Under the pieces are notes generated by a model. That model made no database searches. It saw only the letters and a list, made by a program, of their open reading frames with translations, and was not told where the DNA came from. Below, piece by piece: positions 19,665 through 27,034 of a DNA stretch of 40,842 bases. Within the stretch, counting starts at the first letter, position 1. Each line of letters begins with the position of its first letter. A program made the translations under genes and the position numbers. This stretch comes from Deltaproteobacteria bacterium (GTDB lineage Bacteria > Desulfobacterota > Syntrophia > Syntrophales > UBA5619), in contig JAKAFS010000029.1 in the NCBI GenBank assembly GCA_021817825.1, forward strand, positions 1-40,842. The letters run 5' to 3'.

Positions 19665-20180
19665 TTGGACATCCCGACCCTCAATGATGAGATTTCCCGT
19701 AAATTCATAAAGATCGAAAGGGATATCGCGGCTTGCGGTTCCCCGGTGGATCTCTGCGAAGCGCTCATCGAGGCCATCGAAAGGCAGTTTGCCGTCCCCT
19801 TCGTCTGGCTGACCCTCCTGCAAGCCCCGGAAGCGGCGGAACTACGGAAGGCCCTGGAGAGCTCCGATGAGTTGCGCGACCGGCTGAATGTCCTTTCCCC
19901 GGCCGCCTTTCGGGAGATCATTCCCGATCTGTCGACCCCGGTGCTTGCCGGCGGCGATCTGCGACCTTTCTTTCGCCTGCTGCCAACCCGCCGTAAATAC
20001 TTTCTGCGCTCGCTGGCCGTCTCGCCGCTGACCCTCCGGGGACGTCTGATCGGAAGCCTCAACCATGGCGATGCCGCGCCGGGACGCTACCAACCCGGCA
20101 TGGACACCACCCGCCTCAACCACCTTGCCGAAACGGTCTCCGATCGTCTCTCGGCGCTGCTGAGCCCGCTGGTTCCATGA
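19665..20180 (+). CDS. DUF484 / GAF-like protein
   Basis: No ATG is available; the TTG at 19665, behind AAAGGG and 17 bases after the xth stop, gives 171 residues (MDIPTLNDEISRKF after initiator methionine). The pattern matches the DUF484 family, a GAF-fold group: a helical start, FAVPFVWLTLL, then LRSLAVSPLTLRGRLIGSLNHGD and the closing RYQPGMDTTRLNHLAETVSDRL. The function is not established; related genes in other proteobacteria often sit near the recombinase gene xerC, which is not here. It is shorter than usual (about 200-230), mainly at the N-terminus. The domain call is fairly firm, the start less so. Confidence 0.7.
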   Translation: MDIPTLNDEISRKFIKIERDIAACGSPVDLCEALIEAIERQFAVPFVWLTLLQAPEAAELRKALESSDELRDRLNVLSPAAFREIIPDLSTPVLAGGDLRPFFRLLPTRRKYFLRSLAVSPLTLRGRLIGSLNHGDAAPGRYQPGMDTTRLNHLAETVSDRLSALLSPLVP

Positions 20181-20228
20181 CCTCACCGCTTCTTGCCATG
20201 CCTTGCCCCGCCAGCGAAATTCCCTTTT

Positions 20229-21491
20229 TCAATGCTCTCCTTGCCCATCGCCCGGCTTCATCGCCAGGATGAGGAAGGTCGCGACCACCAAGGCGGCGAG
20301 ATTCACGAGCCAGGCGGAGATGTAGGAACCGCTGCGGTCATAGATGTAGCCCGTCACGACGGGACCGATGGCGCCGGCCACGCAAATGCAGAAGGTCACC
20401 ATTCCATAGGCCGCGCCGAGGGAATGGCGGCCGAAACGGTCGGCCAGCAGGTAGGGAATCATCGTGGAGAGCGCGCCGTAACCGAAACCGAAGGCCAGGG
20501 CATAGACAAACAGGATCGTCGTCGAGGAAGCGTACAAAAGGAGGACCATGCCCACCGCCATGCAGAGAAATCCGAAGGAAGAGACGATCTTGGCATCCCG
20601 GACGCGATCGCTCAGCCAGCCGAAAAAGAACCTCCCGAAAATACTGGCGATGCCGATCATCCCCAGGGAAGAGGCCGCGGCGACCTTGTCGATCTGCCGA
20701 TCGAGGGCATAGGGAACCTGATGGACCATGGCCGACATCTCGGCAAAAAAACCGAGGCTGTAGCAAATAGCCAGCACCACGAACCGGGAATCGACCAGGA
20801 TCGTTCCGAGGGGACGTTGAACCGGAGCGGGACCCGCCATTGCAGGCTCGTGTTCCGCCGCCGGCGCCGAGCCGGCTGCGCCATCGGGCAGGAGGCCGTA
20901 ATCCTCCGGCTTGGTTCGGCCCATCAGCCACTGGGACAGAGCCACCCCGATGATCAGGACCAGCCCTCCCATGCAGATAAAGCCGACCCGCCAGTCGTAA
21001 ACCTTGACGATGGTCCCCGCCAGGGGCGCCAGGACCATCGTTCCCACCCCCACGCCGATGGAGGCGATACCGATGGCCAGTCCCCGCTGGTGAACGAACC
21101 ACTTGGCCACCGAGGAATTGCAGACCACGACGCCTAAAAAGCCGGAGCCCAAGCCGCCGCAAATACCGTAGGTCAGGTAGAACTGCCAGGGTTCACGGAT
21201 CATAGGGGTGAGCAACATCCCCGCCGCCAGGAACGCCGCGCCCACCGTGATCAACCAACGGGGGGCGATCCGATCGATGAGCCGACCGCCGAAGACGCCC
21301 CCGATCCCGTAGGCGAGCAGGAGAACCGACATCCCTGCGGAAATGACCGACCGGGACCATCCGTACTCCAAGGCCATGGGCTTGACGAAGATGCCGAAGC
21401 AGTAGCGCGTCCCGTAATTGACGCCCATGATGAGAAACGCGCCGAGCACCACGTACCATCCCCAGTAAAAACGGCGAGCGCCGTCTGCCAT
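20229..21491 (-). CDS. MFS transporter, OFA / monocarboxylate type
   Basis: A 420-residue major facilitator with twelve predicted membrane segments. It has the family-typical start FYWGWYVVLGAFLIMGVNYG and the segment RGLAIGIASIGVGVGTMVLAP of the oxalate/formate antiporter and monocarboxylate porter group, so it likely moves a small carboxylate across the inner membrane. The substrate cannot be read from sequence. The central loop (about 195-225) is hydrophilic as in other MFS proteins. The start follows a GAAGGAGG site on the minus strand. It is convergent with the DUF484 gene and divergent from the helicase gene. In a syntroph a formate or short-chain acid substrate would make sense, but that is inference. 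Confidence 0.88.
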   Translation of the reverse strand: MADGARRFYWGWYVVLGAFLIMGVNYGTRYCFGIFVKPMALEYGWSRSVISAGMSVLLLAYGIGGVFGGRLIDRIAPRWLITVGAAFLAAGMLLTPMIREPWQFYLTYGICGGLGSGFLGVVVCNSSVAKWFVHQRGLAIGIASIGVGVGTMVLAPLAGTIVKVYDWRVGFICMGGLVLIIGVALSQWLMGRTKPEDYGLLPDGAAGSAPAAEHEPAMAGPAPVQRPLGTILVDSRFVVLAICYSLGFFAEMSAMVHQVPYALDRQIDKVAAASSLGMIGIASIFGRFFFGWLSDRVRDAKIVSSFGFLCMAVGMVLLLYASSTTILFVYALAFGFGYGALSTMIPYLLADRFGRHSLGAAYGMVTFCICVAGAIGPVVTGYIYDRSGSYISAWLVNLAALVVATFLILAMKPGDGQGEH

Positions 21492-21703
21492 ACCCTCTTC
21501 CTCCTTCTTTCATTCCTGCTTCCCTGGCCACAAAGCCGGCATCATCCGTGACAAGTCCGGAGCGCCTGCCGCGCTACCGCATCCTTTCAACCGCCCGATT
21601 TGTAGCCTGTTTGGGAATGGAATTTCAACCGCTATTTACGCCCCCGGATGAGATTTACCTTTCCCGGCCTTTACGGCGCGACGGCTCTGTGCTAGAAAGG
21701 CAC

Positions 21704-23812
21704 ATGGCACATAAACGATCCAACCCTCCATCGTCCGCCGAACAGAGACGGCGACGGCAGACCTTCCCGGGCAGTCATCCCCGGAACGCACATGCCAGAC
21801 GCGCCCCGCGGATGAAACCGGAAGCCGATCCGTTGCTCAGGACCGTCTTCGCCCGGATCGGCAAGCCCCCGGCCGCCGATTTCCAGCCCGATCCCTTCCA
21901 GATGGAAGCCCTCGCCGCCGTCGGTCAGGACGATTGCCTCGTCACGGCCCCGACCGGCTCGGGCAAGACCTGGATCGCCCAGGAGGCGATCTGTTCCGTG
22001 TTCAAGAAAGGCGGCCGCTGCTGGTACGCTTCTCCGCTGAAGGCCCTGACCAACGCCAAGTGGGTGGAGTTCAGCAACTGCTTCAACCCGGAAAACGTCG
22101 GCATCGTCACCGGCGACACCAAGGAGAACACCAACGCCCCCATCATCGTCGGCACCACCGAGATCCTCAGGAACCAGTTGTACGACACGATGCACACGGG
22201 AGAAAACCTGAACTGCGACCTGGTCATTCTCGACGAGGCGCATTTTCTGGGAGACCGGGACCGCGGGGTCGTCTGGGAGGAGATCATGATCTATCTCCCC
22301 GCCCGGATCAACCTGCTCCTCCTGTCGGCGACGATCGGCAACGCCGAGCAGATCGCCGCCTGGCTCTCCTCGATCCGGGGGAAATCCTGCCGGGTCATCC
22401 GCGAAGAGAAGCGCCCCGTTCCCCTCTATCCGCTTTTCCTCCATCCTTCGGGCCGCCTCATGCCATTGGTCCATCAGAACCGGCTCTTCGGGAAAATCGC
22501 CGAATTCGTCGAACGGCGCCTGTCCGGCCGTCCCGAGCGGGGGATTCCCCCTTTCGGCGAGATGCTCGACGTGTTGACCCCCTTTCACCTCCTGCCGGCG
22601 ATCTTTTTTCTCAAATCCCGCAGCGAATGCGACGCTGCACTGACTCGGTGCCGCCCCGCGGAGGGAACGCCGGAAGACGACGAGGCGTTCCGGGAGGAGT
22701 TGGAGGCGCTGCTCGACCGATTTCCCTATCTGCGCAACCATCGGCAGCTCCACGAACTGCGAACGGCCCGCGTCGCGGCCCACCACGGCGGACAACTTCC
22801 CGCCTGGAAATTTCTCGTCGAAGCGATGATGAAACGGGGAAGGCTGCGGGCGATCTTCGCCACCTCCACCGTGGCGGCGGGCGTCAATTTCCCCGCCCGG
22901 ACGATCGTCCTTTTGAATTCGGACCTCTTCAACGGCCATGAGTTTGCGCCTCTTTCGGGAACGGAGTTCCACCAGATGACGGGGCGGGCGGGAAGACGGG
23001 GGCAGGACCGGGTGGGATTCATGCTGGCCGTTCCGGGACGGTTCATGGACCTGATCCATGTCCGGAAGCTGCTCCTGAAAAAACCCGAAGCGATCGTCAG
23101 CCGGATCCGCAGTGATTTCTCCATGGTTCTCAACCTCCTGCTCTCCCAAACGCCGGAAGACATCCGGGAGATCTTCGCCAAATCATTGGCGACCTTTCAA
23201 CAGCAGGACCGGAAGAGGCGGGAAGAGGACCGGACGGACCAGGTCGATCTTTGGACCGAATTCCAGCGCCACCTCCGACTGCTCAAGGAGGAGGGGTTCG
23301 TGGACGAGAGGGACCGCTTGACCCAGAACGGCGTCTGGGCCTCCAAACTTCGCCTGGATCAGCCGCTGCTGATCGCCGAATGTCTCCGGAAGAACTGCCT
23401 GCCCCGGGAAGACGAGAAGCTCCTGGCGGCCCTCATCGCCCCCTTCGTCTATGACGGGGATCAGGACCTCTTGGTGGTCCGCAGTGAACTCCCCCGGCGG
23501 CTGACGCGCGGTTACGACCGGATCAGGGAGAAACTCGCCGACCTGACGGAAAAGCTCAAGGCGGAGGGATTCTCCGCCGCTCCCCTCTTCCTCTGGCCGG
23601 CGGCCGTAATCCACGAATGGGCCATGGGCGGCGACTGGAACCGGATCATCGGCAAGACCGGGCTCACCGATGGAGACCTGGCGATGCTGGTCCTGCGGAC
23701 GGCCGACAACCTTCGTCAAATCGCTTCGTTGAAGGAAACCCATCCCCAAACGGCGACCCTGGCCGCCCGGGCAAGGGAAGCCATCCTGCGCGAACCGGTG
23801 GTCTTCGAGTGA
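21704..23812 (+). CDS. DEAD/DEAH-box helicase, Ski2-like superfamily 2
   Basis: A 702-residue SF2 helicase. Motifs in order: Walker A APTGSGKT at 82-89, Walker B with DEAH at 177-180, SAT at 208-210, a motif V region FATSTVAAGVNFPA and motif VI QMTGRAGRRGQ at 424-434. The spacing and the NFPA element fit the Ski2/Hel308 group, acting on RNA or on stalled DNA forks. The open frame extends upstream to a GTG at 21548; I chose the ATG at 21704 for its AAAGG site, leaving a basic, arginine-rich N-terminal tail of about 36 residues. A start at 21812 is also possible. The biological substrate is not evident from its neighbours. Confidence 0.85.
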   Translation: MAHKRSNPPSSAEQRRRRQTFPGSHPRNAHARRAPRMKPEADPLLRTVFARIGKPPAADFQPDPFQMEALAAVGQDDCLVTAPTGSGKTWIAQEAICSVFKKGGRCWYASPLKALTNAKWVEFSNCFNPENVGIVTGDTKENTNAPIIVGTTEILRNQLYDTMHTGENLNCDLVILDEAHFLGDRDRGVVWEEIMIYLPARINLLLLSATIGNAEQIAAWLSSIRGKSCRVIREEKRPVPLYPLFLHPSGRLMPLVHQNRLFGKIAEFVERRLSGRPERGIPPFGEMLDVLTPFHLLPAIFFLKSRSECDAALTRCRPAEGTPEDDEAFREELEALLDRFPYLRNHRQLHELRTARVAAHHGGQLPAWKFLVEAMMKRGRLRAIFATSTVAAGVNFPARTIVLLNSDLFNGHEFAPLSGTEFHQMTGRAGRRGQDRVGFMLAVPGRFMDLIHVRKLLLKKPEAIVSRIRSDFSMVLNLLLSQTPEDIREIFAKSLATFQQQDRKRREEDRTDQVDLWTEFQRHLRLLKEEGFVDERDRLTQNGVWASKLRLDQPLLIAECLRKNCLPREDEKLLAALIAPFVYDGDQDLLVVRSELPRRLTRGYDRIREKLADLTEKLKAEGFSAAPLFLWPAAVIHEWAMGGDWNRIIGKTGLTDGDLAMLVLRTADNLRQIASLKETHPQTATLAARAREAILREPVVFE

Positions 23813-23820
23813 GCCCCATG

Positions 23821-23845
23821 CCAGGGCCGGGCTCTGCCTTTTTTA
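23821..23845 (+). terminator. Intrinsic terminator after the helicase gene
   Basis: CAGGGC (23822-23827) pairs with GCTCTG (23831-23836) around a CGG loop and is followed by CC and six T residues (23839-23844). It lies 9 bases after the helicase stop. Confidence 0.6.
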
Positions 23846-23856
23846 CCATTTGCCGC

Positions 23857-23885
23857 TTGACATCCCGTCAGACAACATATATATG
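23857..23885 (+). promoter_or_regulatory. Sigma-70 promoter of the tRNA-Glu gene
   Basis: A perfect -35 box TTGACA (23857-23862), 17-base spacer and -10 box TATATG (23880-23885). Transcription would begin near 23892, about 45 bases before the mature tRNA. This is among the best promoter matches in the window. Confidence 0.75.
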
Positions 23886-23935
23886 GCTAAGTTCCTAAGG
23901 GCACGATGCGATTGAAGCAAAGCGTCCTTCCGGAA

Positions 23936-24011
23936 GTCCCCATCGTCTAGTGGCCTAGGACACGGCCCTTTCACGGCTGTAACCGGGGTTCGACTCCCCG
24001 TGGGGACGCCA
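23936..24011 (+). tRNA. tRNA-Glu (anticodon UUC)
   Basis: A complete 76-base cloverleaf. The acceptor stem GTCCCCA (23936-23942) pairs with TGGGGAC (24001-24007), followed by discriminator G and an encoded CCA. The anticodon stem CGGCC/GGCTG encloses loop CTTTCAC, with anticodon TTC at 23970-23972, reading GAA and GAG. The T loop has the standard GGTTCGACTCC pattern. It stands alone with its own promoter and terminator. Confidence 0.97.
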
Positions 24012-24022
24012 TTAACGAAAAC

Positions 24023-24058
24023 AGGGGCCTGGGCATGATGACCGGCCCCTTTTTATTT
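24023..24058 (+). terminator. Intrinsic terminator of the tRNA-Glu transcript
   Basis: AGGGGCC (24023-24029) pairs with GGCCCCT (24044-24050) around a 14-base loop, followed by a T-rich tract. It starts 12 bases after the tRNA CCA end. Confidence 0.8.
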
Positions 24059-24482
24059 TCCGATTCTCCCCGCCCCCCGAAAAGCGAAAAAAGAGGAAAT
24101 CAGCCGGGGGGTCGCCATTTCGTTTTCTTTCCGACAATGTCGTGGGCAAGACCGCCTTCCCTTTTCACGCAATAGTCAACGGCCATCCCTGAAGACGTCG
24201 ATGCGGCGGAGTCTTTCCTGACAAGCCCTTTTCGCATGGCGACCCTTAGCAGCGACAAGCCGATCGCATGTAAAGACAGGGATGTTGTCAGCAGGTGGGG
24301 AGCAGCGAGATCGGCAGGAACAAACCAAAGCGCCTATTGACATTCGATTTACTCTGTGCCTATTCAGCGCCTATAAAATCGGCAGTTTTTCAAACCACAC
24401 CCGAGGGTGATAAACTCGCGTCCCGACACCGGAGGAGCAACGCCAGCAGGTCATCCTTCGCAAAACAAGAGGAGAAAAGATC
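24059..24482. other. Intergenic leader before the TerC operon
   Basis: I find no convincing gene in these 424 bases; a 65-codon frame at 24295-24492 would include the promoter and has no ribosome-binding site. The distal part holds a candidate promoter and three copies of a GYGCCTAT element (24330, 24356, 24367). YjbE-type TerC genes are often preceded by a yybP-ykoY manganese riboswitch. Two fragments resembling parts of that motif occur (GGCAAGACC at 24145-24153 and GGGGAGCAGC at 24297-24306), but in the wrong order, so I do not call a riboswitch. Confidence 0.4.
24337..24377 (+). promoter_or_regulatory. Candidate promoter of the TerC operon
   Basis: TTGACA (24337-24342) with an 18-base spacer to TATTCA (24361-24366); an alternative -10 is TATAAA (24372-24377) with a weaker TTTACT -35 at 24348-24353. 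The three GYGCCTAT copies overlap these boxes, so a regulator could bind here. The resulting leader would be about 100 bases. Confidence 0.45.
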
Positions 24483-25271
24483 GTGGGTTTAGACTGGGGA
24501 ACCATGTTTCACATTGAATGGAACATCACCTTTTTATTGGCGATGTTGAATATCGTGTTCATCAATATTATCCTGTCCGGCGACAATGCCGTGCTCATCG
24601 CGATGGCGGTCCGGGGACTTCCCAAAGACCAGCGGCGGAAGGGGGTCATTTTTGGAACGGCGGCGGCCGTGCTGCTCAGGATCGTGCTGACCTTCTTCGT
24701 GGCCCTGCTGCTGGATATCCCTTTCCTCAAGCTGATCGGCGGCGTGCTGATCCTATGGATTGCGATCAACCTGCTCATGGAGCAGGATTCAGAGGAGAAG
24801 GAAGCGCAGACCCAAACCCTGGCGCAGGCGATCAAGATCATCCTCATTGCCGACCTGACCATGTCGCTCGATAATGTCCTTGCCGTGGCCGGGGCTGCCG
24901 GAGGGAACATGTTTCTCCTGCTTTTCGGACTCGGCGTGAGCATTCCCATCGTGATCTTGACCAGCAACCTGATTTCCACCCTGATGGATAAATATCCGGT
25001 CATCGTCCTCGTCGGCGCGGCCATTCTCGGCCGGGTCGGAGGGGAAATGATGATGACGGATCCCTTTATCGAAAAATGGCTTCATCCCGGTCATTTCACC
25101 GAGTACGCCGTACAGATCGTTGCGATGGTCGGCGTTGTCGTGATCGGCAAACTCTGGATGAAGTGGAAAATCGCAAAGGCGGAGAATGAAGCCCAGGGCG
25201 ATGAGTCGGCTCACAAGGCGGATCGCAATCCGGCCGGTGAGCCAAAGGTTTTCAACCATCGCCGGCAGTGA
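24483..25271 (+). CDS. TerC/YjbE-family integral membrane protein
   Basis: A 262-residue inner-membrane protein with about seven hydrophobic segments and the two TerC acidic motifs: LSGDNAVLIA (31-40) and DLTMSLDNVLAVAG (124-137), whose aspartate and asparagine residues lie in membrane helices and are thought to handle metal ions. It best fits the YjbE subfamily, members of which are linked to manganese export or metallation of secreted proteins. The start is GTG at 24483 behind AGAGGAG; an ATG at 24504 would cut the N-terminus. The C-terminal 30 residues are hydrophilic. It begins a four-gene operon with 15-37 base spacers, unusual company for this family. Confidence 0.88.
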   Translation: MGLDWGTMFHIEWNITFLLAMLNIVFINIILSGDNAVLIAMAVRGLPKDQRRKGVIFGTAAAVLLRIVLTFFVALLLDIPFLKLIGGVLILWIAINLLMEQDSEEKEAQTQTLAQAIKIILIADLTMSLDNVLAVAGAAGGNMFLLLFGLGVSIPIVILTSNLISTLMDKYPVIVLVGAAILGRVGGEMMMTDPFIEKWLHPGHFTEYAVQIVAMVGVVVIGKLWMKWKIAKAENEAQGDESAHKADRNPAGEPKVFNHRRQ

Positions 25272-25286
25272 AACAGTGGAGGATCT

Positions 25287-26120
25287 ATGGCAATTTTATC
25301 TATCTCAAATGAGTTCAAAAGCGGCGCGACCGAGATCGGTCAGGCGATCGAAAAGCAATTGGGTTACGAGTTTCTCAGCCAGAGCAGAATCATGCATGAG
25401 GCCTCTGCGGCGGGGAAGGAGTGGGCGCGCTTCAGTGTGGATTATGGCCAGGCCATGCCCACGCTCTGGGAACGGTACGACTGGTCGTTCATGGGGTTCA
25501 TGGCGCTGATTCAAAGCATCATTCTCGATCATGCCCAGAAGGACAACATCGTGATCATGTCGAGGGGCGCCAATTACCTGCTGCGCGGTATTCCCCACAT
25601 CCTTAAAATCCGCATCGCAGCCCCTCTGGAGAAGCGAATCGAGCGAATCATGACGCAGGAGAGTCTGAGCTGGGAAACGGCACGCCTGCTTGTAAAAAAG
25701 GCCGATTATGAAATCACCTCGGCGATTCAACAAATATACGGAAAAAAATGGGACGACCCGAGCGCCTATGAGATCAGGTTCGATACGAGCCTCCAGCCGC
25801 ACGAGCAGATCATCGAAAGCATCAAGAGCCTACTCATCGCCAAAGATCACCTGAAGACTCAGGAAGCCCAGCAGAAGCTCGCGATGAAAGCGCTTGCGGC
25901 AAGGATCAAGGCCAGAATCCTGATAAACCCGAAGTTTCTCATTCCCACCCTGGAAGTGGAGGATACCGAAGCGGGGATCGTCCTGCACGGCGTCGCCAGG
26001 AGCATCAAGGAACACCAGGCCATCGAAGAAGAAGTCAAGAAAATTTCAGGGGATACGCCTGTAACGTGTACGATTCATTACCGGGGAATGATGTCCGTGA
26101 AACCGCACCGGCTGGCTTGA
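25287..26120 (+). CDS. Cytidylate-kinase-like protein with BON-like C-terminal domain (copy 1)
   Basis: A 277-residue protein. Residues 1-185 match the Cytidylate_kin2 fold: AILSISNEFKSGATEIG, SRGANYLLRGIP (92-103), RIAAPLEKRIERI (109-121) and YGKKWDDPSAYE (151-162). The nucleotide loop is degenerate: relatives read roughly YGSGGREIG, whereas this one has FKSGATEIG (10-18), so catalysis is doubtful. Residues 200-266 look like a BON domain (AARIKARILINPKFL, GIVLHGVARS, closing strand), a fold usually tied to membrane or small-ligand binding. This architecture is my reading, not a database result. It follows terC by 15 bases with a GGAGG site and is paralogous to the next gene. Confidence 0.7.
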   Translation: MAILSISNEFKSGATEIGQAIEKQLGYEFLSQSRIMHEASAAGKEWARFSVDYGQAMPTLWERYDWSFMGFMALIQSIILDHAQKDNIVIMSRGANYLLRGIPHILKIRIAAPLEKRIERIMTQESLSWETARLLVKKADYEITSAIQQIYGKKWDDPSAYEIRFDTSLQPHEQIIESIKSLLIAKDHLKTQEAQQKLAMKALAARIKARILINPKFLIPTLEVEDTEAGIVLHGVARSIKEHQAIEEEVKKISGDTPVTCTIHYRGMMSVKPHRLA

Positions 26121-26157
26121 TCCTCATTTCAATCACCCATAAACATTCGGAGGCATT

Positions 26158-26997
26158 ATGGCAATCCTGTCCATTTCAAGCAAATACAAAACCGGCGCGT
26201 TGGAGATTGGCCAAGAATTGGAAAAAATTCTCGGCTATAAGCTGATCAGACTGGGAGGACGGGAAGGACTGCTCCATGAGGCAAAGCAGGTCGCGAAGCA
26301 GTTGAAGTTCTTCGGCACGAAAAACGGTGAGGCAGCGATGGATCACCCGGGCGAAAATGAATTGATCTCTTTCATGAGCCTGGTCCAGAGCGTCATTTTC
26401 GATCATGCCGCGAACGACAATGTGATCCTTCTCTCCCGAGCCGGCAATTATCTTCTCGAGGGGATCCCCCATGCGCTCGGCATCCGCATCGCCGCCCCGG
26501 AGGAATACCGGATCGAGCGGCTCATGGCACAGGAGGGGATCAGCCACGAAACGGCCCGGCTCCTCGTGAAGCAGGCCGATCGGGAGATCGACTGCACGAT
26601 TTATCAGCTCTTCGGCAAAGATTGGGATGACCCGGAGGGCTACGAAATGGCATTCAATGCCCACAAGCGGAATCCTGAGGAAATTATTGAACTGGTGAAG
26701 AATCTCCTGGTCGCCAAGGACGCCCTGAAGACGCCGGAAGCGGTGGAACTCCTCCGGCTGAAAGCGCTTGCCGCGAGGGTCAAGGCAAAGGTTGCGGTGA
26801 ATCCGGGGTTCTACGCCTCAACGCTGGATATGGAGATCAAGGGAAACGGCATCCTGCTTCGGGGCATCGTCAGCGGCAAGACCGAGCAGAAAAAAGTCGA
26901 AAAGGAGGCGCGGGAAATCGCCGGCGCCGTTCCCCTGATCTGCGAATTGAGTTGCCAGACCTTCAAGAAGAAAACGCAGTCCCTGGTCGAAGGATGA
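26158..26997 (+). CDS. Cytidylate-kinase-like protein with BON-like C-terminal domain (copy 2)
   Basis: A 279-residue paralogue of the preceding protein, collinear over its full length (the same MAILSIS start, FDHAANDNVILLSRAGNYLLEGIP, RIAAPEEYRIERL, FGKDWDDPEGYE and LKALAARVKAKV). The nucleotide loop is again altered, to YKTGALEIG (10-18), keeping the K-[ST]-G-A-x-E-I-G pattern of copy 1, which suggests that this variant is conserved rather than decayed. Residues 203-268 form the BON-like part (GILLRGIVSG). A GGAGG site precedes the start, 37 bases after copy 1. The pair may form a heterodimer; that is inference. Confidence 0.7.
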   Translation: MAILSISSKYKTGALEIGQELEKILGYKLIRLGGREGLLHEAKQVAKQLKFFGTKNGEAAMDHPGENELISFMSLVQSVIFDHAANDNVILLSRAGNYLLEGIPHALGIRIAAPEEYRIERLMAQEGISHETARLLVKQADREIDCTIYQLFGKDWDDPEGYEMAFNAHKRNPEEIIELVKNLLVAKDALKTPEAVELLRLKALAARVKAKVAVNPGFYASTLDMEIKGNGILLRGIVSGKTEQKKVEKEAREIAGAVPLICELSCQTFKKKTQSLVEG

Positions 26998-27034
26998 TTC
27001 ACGCCAATACCGGTCGCTGGAAAGGAGGATGCCG

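Noticed and set aside
24145-24306. yybP-ykoY manganese riboswitch before terC
   Set aside because: GGCAAGACC (24145-24153) and GGGGAGCAGC (24297-24306) resemble the 3' and 5' conserved pieces, but their order is reversed and the closing stem is absent.
24295-24492. 65-codon frame upstream of terC
   Set aside because: It spans the promoter boxes, has no ribosome-binding site and no recognisable sequence features.
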